Translations under genes and position numbers: made by a program
Shown: positions 34,361 through 48,879 of the stretch, one piece after another
Numbering within the stretch: position 1 is the first letter of the stretch
Layout: each line of letters opens with the position of its first letter
The notes under the pieces: model-generated
The model's database searches: none
The model's input: only the letters and a program-made list of their open reading frames with translations
Told to the model about the DNA's origin: nothing
Source: Acidocella sp.
Lineage (GTDB): Bacteria; Pseudomonadota; Alphaproteobacteria; Acetobacterales; Acetobacteraceae
Direction of reading: 5' to 3'
DNA length: 64,000 nt
NCBI GenBank assembly: GCA_027308685.1
Contig: DAIDEE010000042.1
Span: forward strand, 158,200 to 222,199

Positions 34361-35113
34361 ATGTCCGCACGAGTATTCCTCATCGGGGCCGGGCCGGGCG
34401 ATCCTGACCTGCTCACCATCAAAGCCCATCGGCTATTACAGTCGGCGGATGTAATTTTGCACGACAGCCTCGTTGACCCGCGCATTCTCTCGCTTGCGGC
34501 AGACCACGCTGAACTCGTCGATGTTGGTAAGCGTTGCGGCAAACATTCAGCCACCCAAACCACCATCAACAAACTCCTCGTCAGTTATGCGCGCACCGGC
34601 CAGATCATCGTGCGCCTTAAAGGGGGCGATCCGATGATTTTCGGTCGCGCCACCGAGGAACTGGAAAGCCTCGCGGCCGCCAATATCCTTTGTGAAATCA
34701 TTCCGGGCATAACGGCGGCCACCGCCGCGGCCGCTACGTTGCAACGCTCGCTGACCCAGCGCGGCGTCGCACGGTCTCTGCACTTTCTTACCGGCCACGG
34801 TGCCGAGGGCGGCCTACCGGCACATGATTGGGTTTCGCTCACCCGCACCGGCGGCACGCTCGTCATTTATATGGGAAGTCAAACCATTGCAGGTCTTGCC
34901 TCGCATCTTATTGAAGCGGGCATGAGCCCAACCATGCCGGCGATCGCGGTGGAAAATGCCAGCCTGCACAGTCAGGCTATTACCATTGCCACCATCAGCA
35001 CCCTACCAAACCGTCTAGGCCGCCCCTTGGGGCCAACGCTCCTGCTGATCGGTGAAGCGATGGCCAGTGAGGAAGTGGTGGCTCTCACAACGGCGCAGTT
35101 GGCGCTTGGCTAA
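34361..35113 (+). CDS. cobA: Uroporphyrinogen-III C-methyltransferase (SUMT)
   Basis: About 250 residues from the ATG at 34361; a TTG at 34355 overlapping the cysI stop is less likely. SUMT transfers two methyl groups from SAM to uroporphyrinogen III, giving precorrin-2. Signatures are VFLIGAGPGDPDLLTIKA at the N-terminus, VRLKGGDPMIFGRATEE, and PGITAATAAAA. It corresponds to the C-terminal half of CysG and supplies the substrate for the dehydrogenase at 29662. Its stop overlaps by 4 bp the stop of the convergent glgX-malQ gene. Confidence 0.93.
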   Translation: MSARVFLIGAGPGDPDLLTIKAHRLLQSADVILHDSLVDPRILSLAADHAELVDVGKRCGKHSATQTTINKLLVSYARTGQIIVRLKGGDPMIFGRATEELESLAAANILCEIIPGITAATAAAATLQRSLTQRGVARSLHFLTGHGAEGGLPAHDWVSLTRTGGTLVIYMGSQTIAGLASHLIEAGMSPTMPAIAVENASLHSQAITIATISTLPNRLGRPLGPTLLLIGEAMASEEVVALTTAQLALG

Positions 35114-38100
35114 ACCTGGTCGCGCAGCGCGTCCAAACATCGCGTGGCCCGACTGCTGGAAAATAATTCCTCCACCGTCAGCGATAATTTATGCCGCCAG
35201 TTGGGCCGCTCTGAATTTGTGCCAGGAAGATTCTGGCTGATTGTTTCCCCGGCCAAATCTTCGGCCTGCACAAGCAGTAGTGCGCAAGGCGATTTAGCAA
35301 GCCACTGGTGAATGGCTGCAAGCATCGCTTCCGACAGCGTATCCTGGTTGACGTCTGAAATATCAATGCCATCGTTGGTGAGCGCCTCCATCAGCGTAAC
35401 TTTTTCTGTCGTCCGCATCGCTACCTCATGCACGGCGGTCTCATCATCAAGCAGTCCCAACGCCAACCGTTCGACAATATCAGTACCCTGCCACCAGCCC
35501 GCCAGTGGCGGTAAATCATGCGTCGCCGCACAGCAAAGCGCTTGTACCGGATAGTCACGTGGCGAGCGAAACCGGCCATCCGCCCGCTCCAGCATCATCA
35601 CGCGGTAGCTAAGTATTTTTGCGGCGACCAGAACATCACGCAGGCCTTCCGGCACGGTGCCGAGGTCTTCCCCCACAACCATGCAGCGGGCCTGCTGGCT
35701 GGCCAACGCAAGCTGGCCGGTCAGTTCAACCAGCGGGTATTGCACATAGGCGCCATCCTTCGCCGTACCACCGTCAGGTACCCAAAAAAGCCTTGCCAAC
35801 CCAAGAACATGGTCAATTCGCACCGCGCCGGCATGACGCATATTCGCGCCCAACATCGCACGGAACGACGCAAAATTTGTCTGCCGCCAGGCGAGCGGGT
35901 TCGGCGGCGGCAGATTCCAAACTTGGCCTTGCGGCCCCAGCGGGTCGGGTGGCGCTCCAATCGAAACGCCATTCGCCAATATATCCTGGTTGGCCCAAGC
36001 CTCAGCGCCATCAGGCGCACAGCCCACAGCTAAATCGCGATATAGTCCCAGCCCCAAGCCGGCCGTACGCGCGACAGCAGCCACGTTGCCGAGTTGACGG
36101 TCACACAAAAATTGTAAAAAAATGGCATAGCGCACAGCTTTTTCGTTAACCCGAATAAATTCGTGAAACTCTGGGCTGTTGGAATCCTGCAACCCGCGCG
36201 GCCAATTTTGCCACGGCGTACGCGCGAATATATCGGCAATGGCCTGAAACGCTCCAAAATTCGCCAAGGTCGTTCCGCCTGCTGTGGTGAAGTCCTGAAA
36301 CGCCAGAGCAACCGAATTAGCCGGCTGCCTATGGACAACCGCCTCAAAATACAAAAACAACGTCTTCAAAAACTGGCTCTTGGCAGCCCAGATTTTTGCA
36401 TAATCAATCAAGCCGTGCGCAGCATCGGTGCGCGCCACGTCGCCCAGCAAATGCGCCGCATCAGAAAACCCAGGAATCTCATATAACGCAGGCAAATCCA
36501 GGTGAATCGGATCAAGGTACCGGCGGTCAGAAGGATGGTACGGGCTTACCCTGCTGCGGTCGTTTGGAAACAGCATGTGCAATGGTTGCACGCCCACTGT
36601 AACAGCACCTTGCTGGCCCGCACCACGAACAAATTGCGCGAGGGTTCCAAAATCTCCCATTTCCGAATGTGCATTGTTTAGGGAATAGGTTTGTAGCGAT
36701 ATACCAATTCGCTGATGCCGTTCACCAGGCACATAGCACCGCCGGGGCGCGACCGTGAGATGACATGCAACATCTGCCTTGGCATCAAAATAAGCCACGT
36801 AATGGCCGGCCCGCAGGCGTGGCAGCGCCAGCGTGAATATCCGCCTATCATAGCCGAACACATCAATTTTTTTCTCGTCTGGTATGCCGCGCGTTGATAA
36901 GCCCGTAATCAAGCCGTCCGCGTCGCGCAGAAGCAAATGATCGCGTGGGTAAGCCGCGAGAGGATCCTGCGTGATCGGCAAAAACCCAGCTTCATCTTCA
37001 TAAACCATATGCGTTACAGGCAGCAAACGCTTAGCCCCCCCCTCGGCTAACATCGCTAAACTCGCACGAATATCAGATGCTGACTCAGCAGGAAGTTTCA
37101 TCGCATACAGCAATGCACGTTGTGTATCGGTTGTAACTTTGTGATGATTTCCCGCAATATCCCACCACTCAGGCGCAATCCCGGCAACGCTTGCAAGTCG
37201 GCCAAGCAACGTGCCCTCTGTCATTTGCGACCGTGTGATATTTGCGGCTGAAGTTTCAACAATAGTCTCACAAAACAGTACGACTGAGCGCGCAGAAATT
37301 TGTAAAAAATCTGCCGGGCTATCGAGGCTTTGTTCGGCCGAATCAAGTTCGCGTCGCCAAACATGGTTTTCCAGCGCTTGTGGCAGCGTAACCGATAAAC
37401 TCAATGCACCACGATGCAGGATCACCGCTACACGGTCAGCAGTTTCATGGTCACTCGGTGCACATAAAATGGCGATCAGCGTGTCGTCGCCGGTACTGTG
37501 CCAATCCTCATCGCTTTGCAGGGGCCCCTGCGCCCCCCACCATTCAATGTCTGCGAATCCACTCTGATCAAACGCCCGGCCGGTTAAAAACCGATCAGAG
37601 CGCAATGCTGGATGGACCTTGCGTAAGTTAACCAACTTGCGTGTAAAACCAACCAGATCATCGTCAACACGAGACCAATCAAGCCAGGTTGTCGGATTAT
37701 CCTGGGCGTAGGCATTGTTATTGCCTTGCTGGCCGGCTCCAAACTCACTTCCCATGGCAAGCATCGGCGTCCCGCGCGCCAGCAACAACGTTGCCAAAAG
37801 ATTTCGCTGGTCACGCTGGCGCAGAGCTACAATGTTAAAATCGTCAGTACAACCCTCAACCCCATGGTTCCATGAATAATTTTCATTGCTGCCGTCTTGA
37901 TTACGCTCGCCGTTGTTTTCGTTGTGCTTTTGCACATAACTGACTAAATCAGCCAAGCTGAATCCATCGTGTGCCGTAATGAAATTGACACTGCGTGAAC
38001 AATGGTATTTGCTGCTGAATAAATCCGCCGACCCCGCAATACGCGTGGCGAGAGCACCCCGCATCATCGCATCACCACGCCAGAATCGGCGGATATCGTC

Positions 38101-39252
38101 GCGGAAACGATCATTCCATTCGCCAAATATCTCAGGAAAATTGCCGGTCTGATATCCACCAGGTCCCACATCCCATGGCTCAGCAATAAGTTTTACGTTG
38201 CGTAGCACTGGGTCCTGCAATATCGCGGTCAGTAAAGGCGCGGCAGGATCAAACCCCATTTTGCGGCGCCCCATCGCTGTTGCCAAATCAAATCTGAACC
38301 CATCGATACCCCCAAGTTCAACCCAGGTACGCAAACTGTCCATCGCAAGGCGCACCACGGCAGGATGATCAAGCGCCAGGCAATTTCCACAACCGGTATC
38401 GTTGATGTAGCGCTCCCGCGCATCGGGAACCAGCCGGTAGTAAGTGGCATTATCAAGCCCACGTAGCGATAAGTTCGGCCCCAGCTCGTCACTTTCTCCT
38501 GTATGATTTAGAACAACATCAAGAATAACCTCAAAGCCTGCTGCATGCAGCGCATTCGTTGCCCGCCGTATCTCCGCCCAGCCCCCAGGGGCAAGACGCG
38601 GGTCAGGCGCCATAAACGTCACAGGATTATAGCCCCAATAATTATGCAACCCCAGTGGCGGCAAATGCCGCTCGTCAATCCAGGCCGCCGCCGGCATTAA
38701 TTCAACGGTCGTAATACCAATCTTCGTTATATGCGCCAGTACGGCAGGCTCAGCCAACGCCGCAAAGGTTCCACGAATCGTCTCAGGAATATCGATAAAT
38801 TGCTTGGTAAATCCTCGTATATTCAGCTCATAAATGACCGTGTCCGGCCACGGTATGTTATGCGTCTTGACGCGCTCAGGCACCATCGCACGGTTCGTAA
38901 CAATCGCCCTTGGTACCACCGCACCAAAAACAAATGGCCGGTCTAGCGCTAACGCATAAGGGTCCACCAGTAATATTTGCGGGTTAAACCTATGTCCTTC
39001 TGCTGGTGCATCAGGACCATACGCACGCAACCCGTAGCGGGCACCTTCCGTCACGCCATCAATATATGTGTGGAATACGTTGCCGGTACGTGCGCTCAAG
39101 GCAATACTGTGGGTCTGCTCCTCACCTGTCGCATCAAATAAGCATATTTCAATCGCTGTTGCATGAGCTGAATAGACCGCGACATTTATGCCTCCCCCAT
39201 CGGGAGTTACCCCTAGCGGCTCAGATGACCCGGGGCCAAGGCGCAAAGTCAC
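35110..39252 (-). CDS. Glycogen debranching enzyme GlgX fused to 4-alpha-glucanotransferase MalQ
   Basis: One 1380-codon frame joins two enzymes. Residues 1 to about 670 are GlgX: an N-terminal CBM48-like domain, then GH13 motifs [25 protein letters not shown] (nucleophile Asp), [14 protein letters not shown] (acid Glu) and [14 protein letters not shown]. From about residue 677 (an internal ATG at 37224 without an obvious ribosome site) the frame is GH77 MalQ, with [27 protein letters not shown] and [11 protein letters not shown]. The preferred start is GTG at 39252, overlapping the glgA stop as GTGA; an ATG at 39312 would overlap glgA more deeply. Debranched short maltodextrins could be passed to the glucanotransferase. 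Confidence 0.93.
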   Translation of the reverse strand: MTLRLGPGSSEPLGVTPDGGGINVAVYSAHATAIEICLFDATGEEQTHSIALSARTGNVFHTYIDGVTEGARYGLRAYGPDAPAEGHRFNPQILLVDPYALALDRPFVFGAVVPRAIVTNRAMVPERVKTHNIPWPDTVIYELNIRGFTKQFIDIPETIRGTFAALAEPAVLAHITKIGITTVELMPAAAWIDERHLPPLGLHNYWGYNPVTFMAPDPRLAPGGWAEIRRATNALHAAGFEVILDVVLNHTGESDELGPNLSLRGLDNATYYRLVPDARERYINDTGCGNCLALDHPAVVRLAMDSLRTWVELGGIDGFRFDLATAMGRRKMGFDPAAPLLTAILQDPVLRNVKLIAEPWDVGPGGYQTGNFPEIFGEWNDRFRDDIRRFWRGDAMMRGALATRIAGSADLFSSKYHCSRSVNFITAHDGFSLADLVSYVQKHNENNGERNQDGSNENYSWNHGVEGCTDDFNIVALRQRDQRNLLATLLLARGTPMLAMGSEFGAGQQGNNNAYAQDNPTTWLDWSRVDDDLVGFTRKLVNLRKVHPALRSDRFLTGRAFDQSGFADIEWWGAQGPLQSDEDWHSTGDDTLIAILCAPSDHETADRVAVILHRGALSLSVTLPQALENHVWRRELDSAEQSLDSPADFLQISARSVVLFCETIVETSAANITRSQMTEGTLLGRLASVAGIAPEWWDIAGNHHKVTTDTQRALLYAMKLPAESASDIRASLAMLAEGGAKRLLPVTHMVYEDEAGFLPITQDPLAAYPRDHLLLRDADGLITGLSTRGIPDEKKIDVFGYDRRIFTLALPRLRAGHYVAYFDAKADVACHLTVAPRRCYVPGERHQRIGISLQTYSLNNAHSEMGDFGTLAQFVRGAGQQGAVTVGVQPLHMLFPNDRSRVSPYHPSDRRYLDPIHLDLPALYEIPGFSDAAHLLGDVARTDAAHGLIDYAKIWAAKSQFLKTLFLYFEAVVHRQPANSVALAFQDFTTAGGTTLANFGAFQAIADIFARTPWQNWPRGLQDSNSPEFHEFIRVNEKAVRYAIFLQFLCDRQLGNVAAVARTAGLGLGLYRDLAVGCAPDGAEAWANQDILANGVSIGAPPDPLGPQGQVWNLPPPNPLAWRQTNFASFRAMLGANMRHAGAVRIDHVLGLARLFWVPDGGTAKDGAYVQYPLVELTGQLALASQQARCMVVGEDLGTVPEGLRDVLVAAKILSYRVMMLERADGRFRSPRDYPVQALCCAATHDLPPLAGWWQGTDIVERLALGLLDDETAVHEVAMRTTEKVTLMEALTNDGIDISDVNQDTLSEAMLAAIHQWLAKSPCALLLVQAEDLAGETISQNLPGTNSERPNWRHKLSLTVEELFSSSRATRCLDALRDQV

Positions 39253-40682
39253 GCTGGTAATTGCAAAATCTCCCGATATAACGCCGCATAGGCCCGCGCT
39301 GAATGTTGCCACGATACATCGCCACGCATTCCATTACGTTGCAGCAATGCCCATGCAGATTTATCATGATACAATCGCAACGCACGACGGATAGCTGCCT
39401 CAATCATCATTCCATTCACCGGCCAAAATTGGATGCCGGTTGCAGTACCGGCCGCCAAGGCTGCCTCGTTGGCATCAACAATCGTATCGGCCAACCCTCC
39501 AACGCGGGCCACAAGTGGCACTGCACCGTAGCGCAAGGCACAAAGTTGGGTGAGGCCACACGGCTCAAACCGCGATGGAACCAGCAAAACATCAGCCCCA
39601 GCCTGGATTAAATGCGCGAGCGCCTCATCATAGCGAAACTCACAAGCAATATTCTGAGATCTTGCATTGGTATATTTTTCTTCCAATTGCGGTTCACCGG
39701 CCCCCAGCAAGGCCAGTTGTCCCACGCTACTGATCAACGGCAGTGTATCCGCCAACAGGTCCAAGCCTTTTTGCCACGACAATCGGCTCACCACACCAAA
39801 TAAAGGCCGCGCCGAGTCAACTGGCAGGCCCATGCGTTTTTGCAAGGCCATTTTATTGCGCGCTCGCGCTTCCAAATTCTTATCATCATAATGCGCGGCC
39901 AGATAAATATCGTTGGCAGGGTTCCACACTTCGGTATCAATGCCGTTTAATATGCCTGAGACCACCGAACGCCGTTGCCGTAACAGCCCATCAAGCCCCA
40001 TGCCCCACTCGGGTTGCATAATTTCCAGAGCGTAGGTGGGTGATACCGTGGTAATCTGGTCTGCAAACTGCAATGCCGCTTTCAAATAGCCGATGGTTCC
40101 GTAATATTCCACTCCACCAACCTCAAAGGATTCAGATGATAAGCCGATCTTTGGCAGAAGGCTGGCCGGAAACTGGCCCTGAAATGCCAGATTATGTACG
40201 GTCGCAATACAAGCCGGATGGCGGCTTCTGTCGTAATGCAAATACGCCGGCACCAACCCCGCCTGCCAATCGTGAACATGCACAATATCTGGTGTAAACC
40301 CCGGCATAATGGCCTTGGCCAGATCAGCCCCGGCACGTGACAGCGCTGCGAAGCGTTCTGCGTTATCCGGCCAATCCCTACCGTCTGGGCCGGTGTAGGG
40401 ATTACCAGGGCGATCATACAGATGCGGTGCATCAAGAACAAACAAGTCCAGCCCGTGAGCTGTCGCAGTTAAAATCTGTGCGGCACCACCAAAAAACATG
40501 GGATAGTGATGCACCGTTTCGCCGCCTTCCATGGCGTTCATCACGGCCCGATAGCCGGGCACCAGGGTGCGGGTATTCACCCCACACGGTGCCAACGCCC
40601 CCGGCAATGCTCCAACCACATCAGCCAGCCCGCCGGTTTTAATCAGCGGATAAATTTCAGAAGCAACAGATAAAACCAACAA
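39249..40682 (-). CDS. glgA: Glycogen synthase (ADP-glucose type)
   Basis: GlgA extends alpha-1,4-glucan from ADP-glucose. The 477-residue GT5 product starts [26 protein letters not shown], with the ADP-glucose-binding KTGGL motif at residues 15-19. The C-terminal half has [30 protein letters not shown] with the conserved catalytic-site glutamate and second glycine-rich loop. The start is TTG (40682 or 40679), right behind the glgC stop (TAG-TTG), so translation is coupled to glgC. Confidence 0.95.
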   Translation of the reverse strand: MLVLSVASEIYPLIKTGGLADVVGALPGALAPCGVNTRTLVPGYRAVMNAMEGGETVHHYPMFFGGAAQILTATAHGLDLFVLDAPHLYDRPGNPYTGPDGRDWPDNAERFAALSRAGADLAKAIMPGFTPDIVHVHDWQAGLVPAYLHYDRSRHPACIATVHNLAFQGQFPASLLPKIGLSSESFEVGGVEYYGTIGYLKAALQFADQITTVSPTYALEIMQPEWGMGLDGLLRQRRSVVSGILNGIDTEVWNPANDIYLAAHYDDKNLEARARNKMALQKRMGLPVDSARPLFGVVSRLSWQKGLDLLADTLPLISSVGQLALLGAGEPQLEEKYTNARSQNIACEFRYDEALAHLIQAGADVLLVPSRFEPCGLTQLCALRYGAVPLVARVGGLADTIVDANEAALAAGTATGIQFWPVNGMMIEAAIRRALRLYHDKSAWALLQRNGMRGDVSWQHSARAYAALYREILQLPA

Positions 40683-41954
40683 CTATGTCAACCCCAATTT
40701 ATCAATCATCGGTTGTGTGATGAGGCAAATACCTTTGTCGGTGCGGCGGAATCGCTTAGCATCCAGTAGCGGGTCTTCGCCGACGACCAGTCCTTTCGGA
40801 ATCACCACGCCCCGGTCTATCACCACATTGCGCAATTGTGCGCCACGATGAATTTCTGCATAGGGTAAAATAACCGCATTACTGATATTGGCATACGAAT
40901 GCACATGCACGCCGGTATTCAATAGTGTGTTGGTCAGCGCAGCCCCCGATACAATACACCCGCCTGAGACCAGAGAGGAAATCGCCATGCCACGCCGTCC
41001 CTCCAAATCATGCACAAATTTCGCCGGTGGCGTAATTTCGCCGTATGTCCAAATGGGCCAATCGCGATCATATAAATCCAGCTTCGGTACCACATCGGTC
41101 AGGTCGATATTCGCCGACCAATAGGCATTCACGGTTCCCACATCACGCCAGTAAACATCGCTCTCCGCCGACGAGCGCACGCAAGATTGCGCGAAATGAT
41201 GCGCCACCGCTTTGCCGTGTTTTACCAGATAAGGAATGATATCGCGGCCAAAATCGCGTGTCGAATTTTTATCGGCCGCGTCGCGCTTAAGTTGCTCGAT
41301 CAAAAATCTGGTCTCGAATACATAAATACCCATGCTCGCCAGCGCCATATTTGGCTTGCCGGGCATCGATGGCGGGTTTTCGGGCTTTTCTAAAAAATCG
41401 ATGATCCGGTTTTCAGCATCAATATGCATCACCCCAAACCCACCGGCTTCGGCAAGGGGTACTTCTAAGCAACCAACTGTTACGTCAGCATTCTGGTCCA
41501 CATGCTGTTGCAGCATCTGTTCATAATCCATTTTATAGACATGATCTCCGGCCAGTAAAATAATATGCTGCGGCGCGTAGCCTTCAATAATATCAATATT
41601 CTGATACACGGCGTCAGCCGTTCCCAAATACCACATCTCCTCTGAAACGCGCTGGCTGGCTGGCAAAATATCAAAACTCTCATTGCGTTCCTGCCGGAAA
41701 AAGTTCCAGCCGCGCTGCAAATGCCGGATCAGACTATGGGCCTTGTATTGGGTGGCCACCGCAATGCGTCGGATGCCCGAATTCAAAGCGTTTGAGAGAG
41801 CGAAATCAATAATGCGCGACTTACCGCCGAAATATACCGCCGGCTTGGCCCGTATATCGGTAAGCTCCATCAACCGCGAACCTCGGCCTCCGGCCAGCAC
41901 ATAGGCCATCGTCGAGCGGGCGAGGGGGGCATGGGGTGAGTGTCTGCTATTCAT
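40683..41954 (-). CDS. glgC: Glucose-1-phosphate adenylyltransferase
   Basis: GlgC makes ADP-glucose, the committed step of bacterial glycogen synthesis. The 423-residue product has the nucleotide-binding [28 protein letters not shown], the [15 protein letters not shown] stretch, the [10 protein letters not shown] active-site region, and a C-terminal left-handed beta-helix domain with [19 protein letters not shown] precedes the ATG. An N-terminal arginine-rich allosteric region is short but present. Confidence 0.95.
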   Translation of the reverse strand: MNSRHSPHAPLARSTMAYVLAGGRGSRLMELTDIRAKPAVYFGGKSRIIDFALSNALNSGIRRIAVATQYKAHSLIRHLQRGWNFFRQERNESFDILPASQRVSEEMWYLGTADAVYQNIDIIEGYAPQHIILLAGDHVYKMDYEQMLQQHVDQNADVTVGCLEVPLAEAGGFGVMHIDAENRIIDFLEKPENPPSMPGKPNMALASMGIYVFETRFLIEQLKRDAADKNSTRDFGRDIIPYLVKHGKAVAHHFAQSCVRSSAESDVYWRDVGTVNAYWSANIDLTDVVPKLDLYDRDWPIWTYGEITPPAKFVHDLEGRRGMAISSLVSGGCIVSGAALTNTLLNTGVHVHSYANISNAVILPYAEIHRGAQLRNVVIDRGVVIPKGLVVGEDPLLDAKRFRRTDKGICLITQPMIDKLGLT

Positions 41955-42071
41955 GAGGTTTCTTCCGTCTTTTATTATTTTCGTCTGAAGATAGGGCCAC
42001 CGGCCGCAATAAAATGCGACGATGGCGTGGATGACCTAACAAAGCACGCAAAAAACCACTTTTCCAGAGAA

Positions 42072-44267
42072 TTATTGCAAACCAACATAGTGAAGATAAA
42101 TAACCGCCAATGGCGGTAGCGTGACATGCGCTGAGGCTGGAAATCCATAGGCCGGCGTTGTCACGGCCTCAACCTGCCCGAAGTTCCCAATGCCAGAGCC
42201 TCCATAATCAGCGGCATCGGTATTAAGCTCCTCCCGCCATACACCGGCATAAGGCAACCCCAACTGATAGCCATGCCGTGGCACCGGCGTCAGGTTGCAC
42301 ACGACCGCCACCGGCGCATCATGCGCGCCTCCCTTGCGCAACCAGGCAAACACCGACCGCGCAGCATCATCGACAACCAGCCATTGAAACCCCTCGGCCT
42401 CACAATCGCGCACATGCAGTGCCGCTCGGGCTCGGTACAACCCATTTAGGTCTCGCACCAATGACTGCACACCGCGATGAAACGGGTAGGCCAACAAATA
42501 CCAGTCTAAACCCGCATCAAAATTCCATTCTCTGGTTTGGCCAAATTCCAGTCCCATGAACAGCAATTTTTTCCCTGGGCTTGCCCACATAAATGCCAAA
42601 TAGGCCCGTACATTCGCAAACCGCTGCCATTCATCGCCGGGCATTTTGCCAACAATCGAAGATTTCCCATGCACAACTTCGTCATGCGACACCGGCAGTA
42701 CAAAATTTTCACTAAAGGCGTAGGTCAGCCCAAAAGTCAGCTTATTATGGTGCCATTTGCGGTGCACGGGCTCCAACGCAAAATAATCCAGCGTATCATT
42801 CATCCACCCCATATTCCACTTGAACCCAAAGCCCAGCCCGTTTTCATGCACGGGGCGGGAGACACCCGGCCAGGTCGTGGATTCCTCAGCGACGGTGAAA
42901 GCACCAGGGCTTTGCGCATACACCAGCATATTGAATTGCTTGATGAACGCCACCGCATCACGATTATCATTGGTGCCGTCGAGGTTTGGCGACCATTCAC
43001 CAGCCTTGCGCGAATAATTCAAATACAACATCGAGGCCACAGCATCCACGCGCAACCCATCAAGATGAAACCGCTCCAACCAATACAACGCATTGGCGCA
43101 TAAAAAACTCACAACTTCACGTCGGCCAAAATCATAAATGGCCGTATTCCAATCGGGGTGAAACCCCCGCTGTGGATCGGCGTGTTCATACAACGCAGTG
43201 CCGTCGAAATGTGCGAGGCCGTGAATATCGGTCGGGAAATGCGCCGGCACCCAATCAAGAATAACCCCAATTCCCAATGCATGAGCACGGTCTACAAAGC
43301 GTGCGAACCCATCAGGGTCACCAAACCTCTGGCTCGGTGCGAATAAACCAATCGGTTGATACCCCCAGGAGGCATCAAGAGGATGTTCGGAGATCGGCAA
43401 CAATTCAACATGGGTAAATCCCATGTCCGCAACATAGGGCAGCAGTTGCGCAGCCAACTCATCGTAGGAGAGGAAGTCGCCGTCATCACGCCGCCGCCAC
43501 GAGCCCAGATGCACTTCATACGTTGCCATTGGCTCTCGCCTGGCCTCGCCAATACTACGCTGGCGCATGAAAATCTCGTCAGTCCAGGTAAAATCATCTG
43601 TGCGGGCAACTACCGAGGCGGTAGAAGGGCGCCTCTCAGCACTAAACCCCAGCGGGTCGGCCTTTAATGGCAAAATTTCGTTATTTTTGCTGAGGATTTC
43701 AAATTTATACATGGCCCCAACATCAAGACCTGGCATAAAAATTTCCCATAGTCCGGAGTCGACGCGTTTTCGCATCGAATGCCTTCGTCCATCCCATTGG
43801 TTGAAGTCACCCACTAGCGAGACCCGTTTGGCATTGGGTGCCCACACCGCAAAATGCACGCCCGGCACGTCCTCATGTGTTATAACCTGTGCGCCCAGGC
43901 GCTCATAAAGCCTGCGGTGCGTGCCCTCGATCAACAAATGATCATCGGTTGCCCCAAGCACCGATGAAAACCGATACGGATCATCAAACTCCCAGGCACC
44001 ACCGGCATTGCAGGCGCGCAAACGATAGGTAAAATTCTTGGTCTGACCTGGCACCAGCGCCTCAAAGAACCCTGGCCCCCGCGCCGTCATAACAAGGTTG
44101 CCCTCGGCCATCACCGCTTCAACAGCCAGTGCCTCCGGCACAAACACCCGAATGACGAACCCTGTGGTGGTGTTGTGTAATCCCAAAAAGCCAAACGGGT
44201 CGGGGTGGCGGGCAGCGAGAATCGCCTCAATCTCGTCTTGCGCCGCCTGCCACGCCGTTGTGGCCAT
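42072..44267 (-). CDS. glgB: 1,4-alpha-glucan branching enzyme
   Basis: GlgB adds alpha-1,6 branches. The 731-residue product has the long bacterial form: an N1 carbohydrate-binding domain, a CBM48 with GVHFAVWAPNAKRVSLVGDFNQWDG, and a GH13 barrel with DWVPAHFPTD, DGLRVDAVASMLY (nucleophile), TVAEESTTWPGVSRP (acid) and LPVSHDEVVHGK. AAAGGAT precedes the ATG. It follows glgP after 5 bp and is followed by glgC after 117 bp. Confidence 0.95.
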   Translation of the reverse strand: MATTAWQAAQDEIEAILAARHPDPFGFLGLHNTTTGFVIRVFVPEALAVEAVMAEGNLVMTARGPGFFEALVPGQTKNFTYRLRACNAGGAWEFDDPYRFSSVLGATDDHLLIEGTHRRLYERLGAQVITHEDVPGVHFAVWAPNAKRVSLVGDFNQWDGRRHSMRKRVDSGLWEIFMPGLDVGAMYKFEILSKNNEILPLKADPLGFSAERRPSTASVVARTDDFTWTDEIFMRQRSIGEARREPMATYEVHLGSWRRRDDGDFLSYDELAAQLLPYVADMGFTHVELLPISEHPLDASWGYQPIGLFAPSQRFGDPDGFARFVDRAHALGIGVILDWVPAHFPTDIHGLAHFDGTALYEHADPQRGFHPDWNTAIYDFGRREVVSFLCANALYWLERFHLDGLRVDAVASMLYLNYSRKAGEWSPNLDGTNDNRDAVAFIKQFNMLVYAQSPGAFTVAEESTTWPGVSRPVHENGLGFGFKWNMGWMNDTLDYFALEPVHRKWHHNKLTFGLTYAFSENFVLPVSHDEVVHGKSSIVGKMPGDEWQRFANVRAYLAFMWASPGKKLLFMGLEFGQTREWNFDAGLDWYLLAYPFHRGVQSLVRDLNGLYRARAALHVRDCEAEGFQWLVVDDAARSVFAWLRKGGAHDAPVAVVCNLTPVPRHGYQLGLPYAGVWREELNTDAADYGGSGIGNFGQVEAVTTPAYGFPASAHVTLPPLAVIYLHYVGLQ

Positions 44268-44272
44268 CGCGA

Positions 44273-46774
<2,502 letters not shown>

Positions 46775-47001
46775 GAGATTTTCAAGCCGGCAGAGCGGCT
46801 GCCAAATTGTTGCAAATATTTTGGGATACAGCATCCCGGCACTGATCAATCTGTTCATGTTCTGGGGCCAACCACCCCACCTGTCAACGAAGATTTTACC
46901 CGCAACGTTTCAGTCAACGCGCAAATAGTTAAAGGATATATCTAGCTGTGAACGATTTTTAAGCAAACGGCTTCGGCAACGCGCAACACGGCGCTGCCGG
47001 G

Positions 47002-48462
47002 TTATCTGTCACCGGCGTGGTGCCCGCTGAGCGCCTCGCCGGCATCGCGTGGCAACCTGGCGCATATGGGAATGGCGAGGGCAGCAATCAGGCTTACCCC
47101 GATGAACGCCACCCCAAAATCACCGGTACTGGCGGCGCTATGGTGACGCAGCAGAGCCGCTGTTTCCAAAATTGCCGCCCCAATCACAATGCCGAGCGTC
47201 AGGGTGAGTTGCTGTACGGTTGAATACAAGCTGGTGGCGGCCGACATGCGGGCGCGCGGCACGTCGCCATAAGCAATCGAGTTAAACGCGGTGAATTGCA
47301 GTGAACGGAACAATCCGCCCAACAAAAGCACGATGGCCAGTAGCAGCCACGGCCAACCTGGGTTGAAGAGGGCGCAGATCGCCACGAAGCCAGCAGCCAG
47401 CACGCCGTTGACCACCAGCACCGTACGAAACCCAAACCATCGCAGCACCGCCTGCGCTGCCGGTTTCATTGAAAGTGCTCCCACCGCCGAGGCAAACGTA
47501 ATCAGCCCGCTTTGCATGGCGGTCTCACCGAACGCCAACTGCAGCATCAGCGGCAGTAAAAACGGCATGGCGCCAATGGCAACCCGGAATAGGCTTCCGG
47601 CAATGACCGAACTTGCGAATGTGGGAATCCGCATCAACGAGAAATCCAGTACCGGGTGCGGGTGGCCGTGCGCGTGCCATCCATATAGCCCGCCCGCCGT
47701 CAGCCCCACGCCAAATAACGCCAGCGTGTACGGCAACGGAATAATGCCGCGCCCCACGGTCTCAAACCCCGCCATCATGCAGGCCATTGTCAGGCCAGTG
47801 AGAACCAGGCCGATGAGGTCAAGTTTGCCGCCGCCGTCGGCCTCCTTCACATCCGGGATAAACATGGTCACCGCAATCGCGCCGATAATCCCGATCGGTA
47901 TGTTGATATCGAAAATCCAGCGCCAGGAAAAATACGTCACAATCAAGCCGCCTAACGGTGGCCCAACAATCGGGCCCACCAAGGCCGGCATGGTAATCCA
48001 CGACATCGCCGCCACCATCTGCGCCCGCGAGACCGAACGCAGCAACACCAACCGTCCCACCGGCACCATCATTGCCCCGCCAACGCCCTGAATAATCCGC
48101 GCTGCCACCAAAAACCACAGCGACGGCGCCAGCCCGCACGCAATCGAGCCCAGGGTAAACACCATAATCGCGGCGCGGAACACGGTGCGGCTGCCAAACC
48201 GGTCCGCCGCCCAGCCGCTGGCGGGAATAAACACCGACAGGCTGATCAAGTATGAGGTGAGGGCGACACTCATATGCAGCGGGTCGGCATGGAAACTTTT
48301 TGCCATCGCCGGCAGGCCGGTTGCGATCACCGTGGAATCGAGATTCTGCATGAACAAGGCGCTCGCCACGATCACCGCCGTTAGCCGCATTTTATGAGTA
48401 CTCGTTGTCGGCTCAATATCTGGCGTGTCGGGTGTGTCCATGGCCATGTATGTAGCGGTCAC
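47002..48462 (-). CDS. MFS transporter, DHA2 (EmrB/QacA) family
   Basis: A 486-residue membrane protein with about 14 predicted helices. The first helices carry MQNLDSTVIATGLPAMAKSF, the DHA2 motif with the acidic residue in helix 1, then GWAADRFGSRTVF (motif A) and RIIQGVGGAMMVPVGRL (motif B/C region with the conserved Arg). These are proton-driven drug or metabolite exporters. A start is possible at GTG 48462 or at ATG 48447 or 48441. No adaptor gene or regulator is adjacent, so it appears to act as a single-component pump. Confidence 0.9.
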   Translation of the reverse strand: MTATYMAMDTPDTPDIEPTTSTHKMRLTAVIVASALFMQNLDSTVIATGLPAMAKSFHADPLHMSVALTSYLISLSVFIPASGWAADRFGSRTVFRAAIMVFTLGSIACGLAPSLWFLVAARIIQGVGGAMMVPVGRLVLLRSVSRAQMVAAMSWITMPALVGPIVGPPLGGLIVTYFSWRWIFDINIPIGIIGAIAVTMFIPDVKEADGGGKLDLIGLVLTGLTMACMMAGFETVGRGIIPLPYTLALFGVGLTAGGLYGWHAHGHPHPVLDFSLMRIPTFASSVIAGSLFRVAIGAMPFLLPLMLQLAFGETAMQSGLITFASAVGALSMKPAAQAVLRWFGFRTVLVVNGVLAAGFVAICALFNPGWPWLLLAIVLLLGGLFRSLQFTAFNSIAYGDVPRARMSAATSLYSTVQQLTLTLGIVIGAAILETAALLRHHSAASTGDFGVAFIGVSLIAALAIPICARLPRDAGEALSGHHAGDR

Positions 48463-48528
48463 CCCCTCTAGTCGAAACCCCGGCGCAAGCGGGGCATATA
48501 TGTTCGAACTGCTGGCTTTTTTGGAACG

Positions 48529-48879
48529 CTAGTGCCGTTTTAACCCCGCCTCATCCAACCGCTTCACATAAGCGGCCCAGCGTTGCGGCTGTTCGCGTCC
48601 CAACCGGTGCAATATGTCCCAGGAATAAATCCCGGTGTCGTGCCCGTCTGAAAACACCAGCCGCACCGCGTAATTTCCCACCGGTTCAACGCCCGTGATG
48701 CCCACCTTGGCCTTGCCCGCCACCAGTTGCCGCTCCGCCGGGCTGTGGCCCTGCACCTCGGCGCTCGGGCTCTCAACCCGCAGATACTCCGCTGGCAGGC
48801 TGGCGTGGCTGCCATCGGAAAATTCCACCTCCAGCATGTTCTCGGCCCGGCGCAGCTTAATGTCCGTGGCGGTAATCAT
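48529..48879 (-). CDS. DUF971 (gamma-butyrobetaine hydroxylase-like N-terminal domain) protein
   Basis: A 116-residue single-domain protein with the family pattern: [71 protein letters not shown]. Stand-alone DUF971 proteins are found near Fe-S and Trm112-like genes, and a link to iron-sulfur protein assembly has been proposed; function is not settled. It overlaps the Trm112-like gene by 4 bp. Confidence 0.9.
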   Translation of the reverse strand: MITATDIKLRRAENMLEVEFSDGSHASLPAEYLRVESPSAEVQGHSPAERQLVAGKAKVGITGVEPVGNYAVRLVFSDGHDTGIYSWDILHRLGREQPQRWAAYVKRLDEAGLKRH

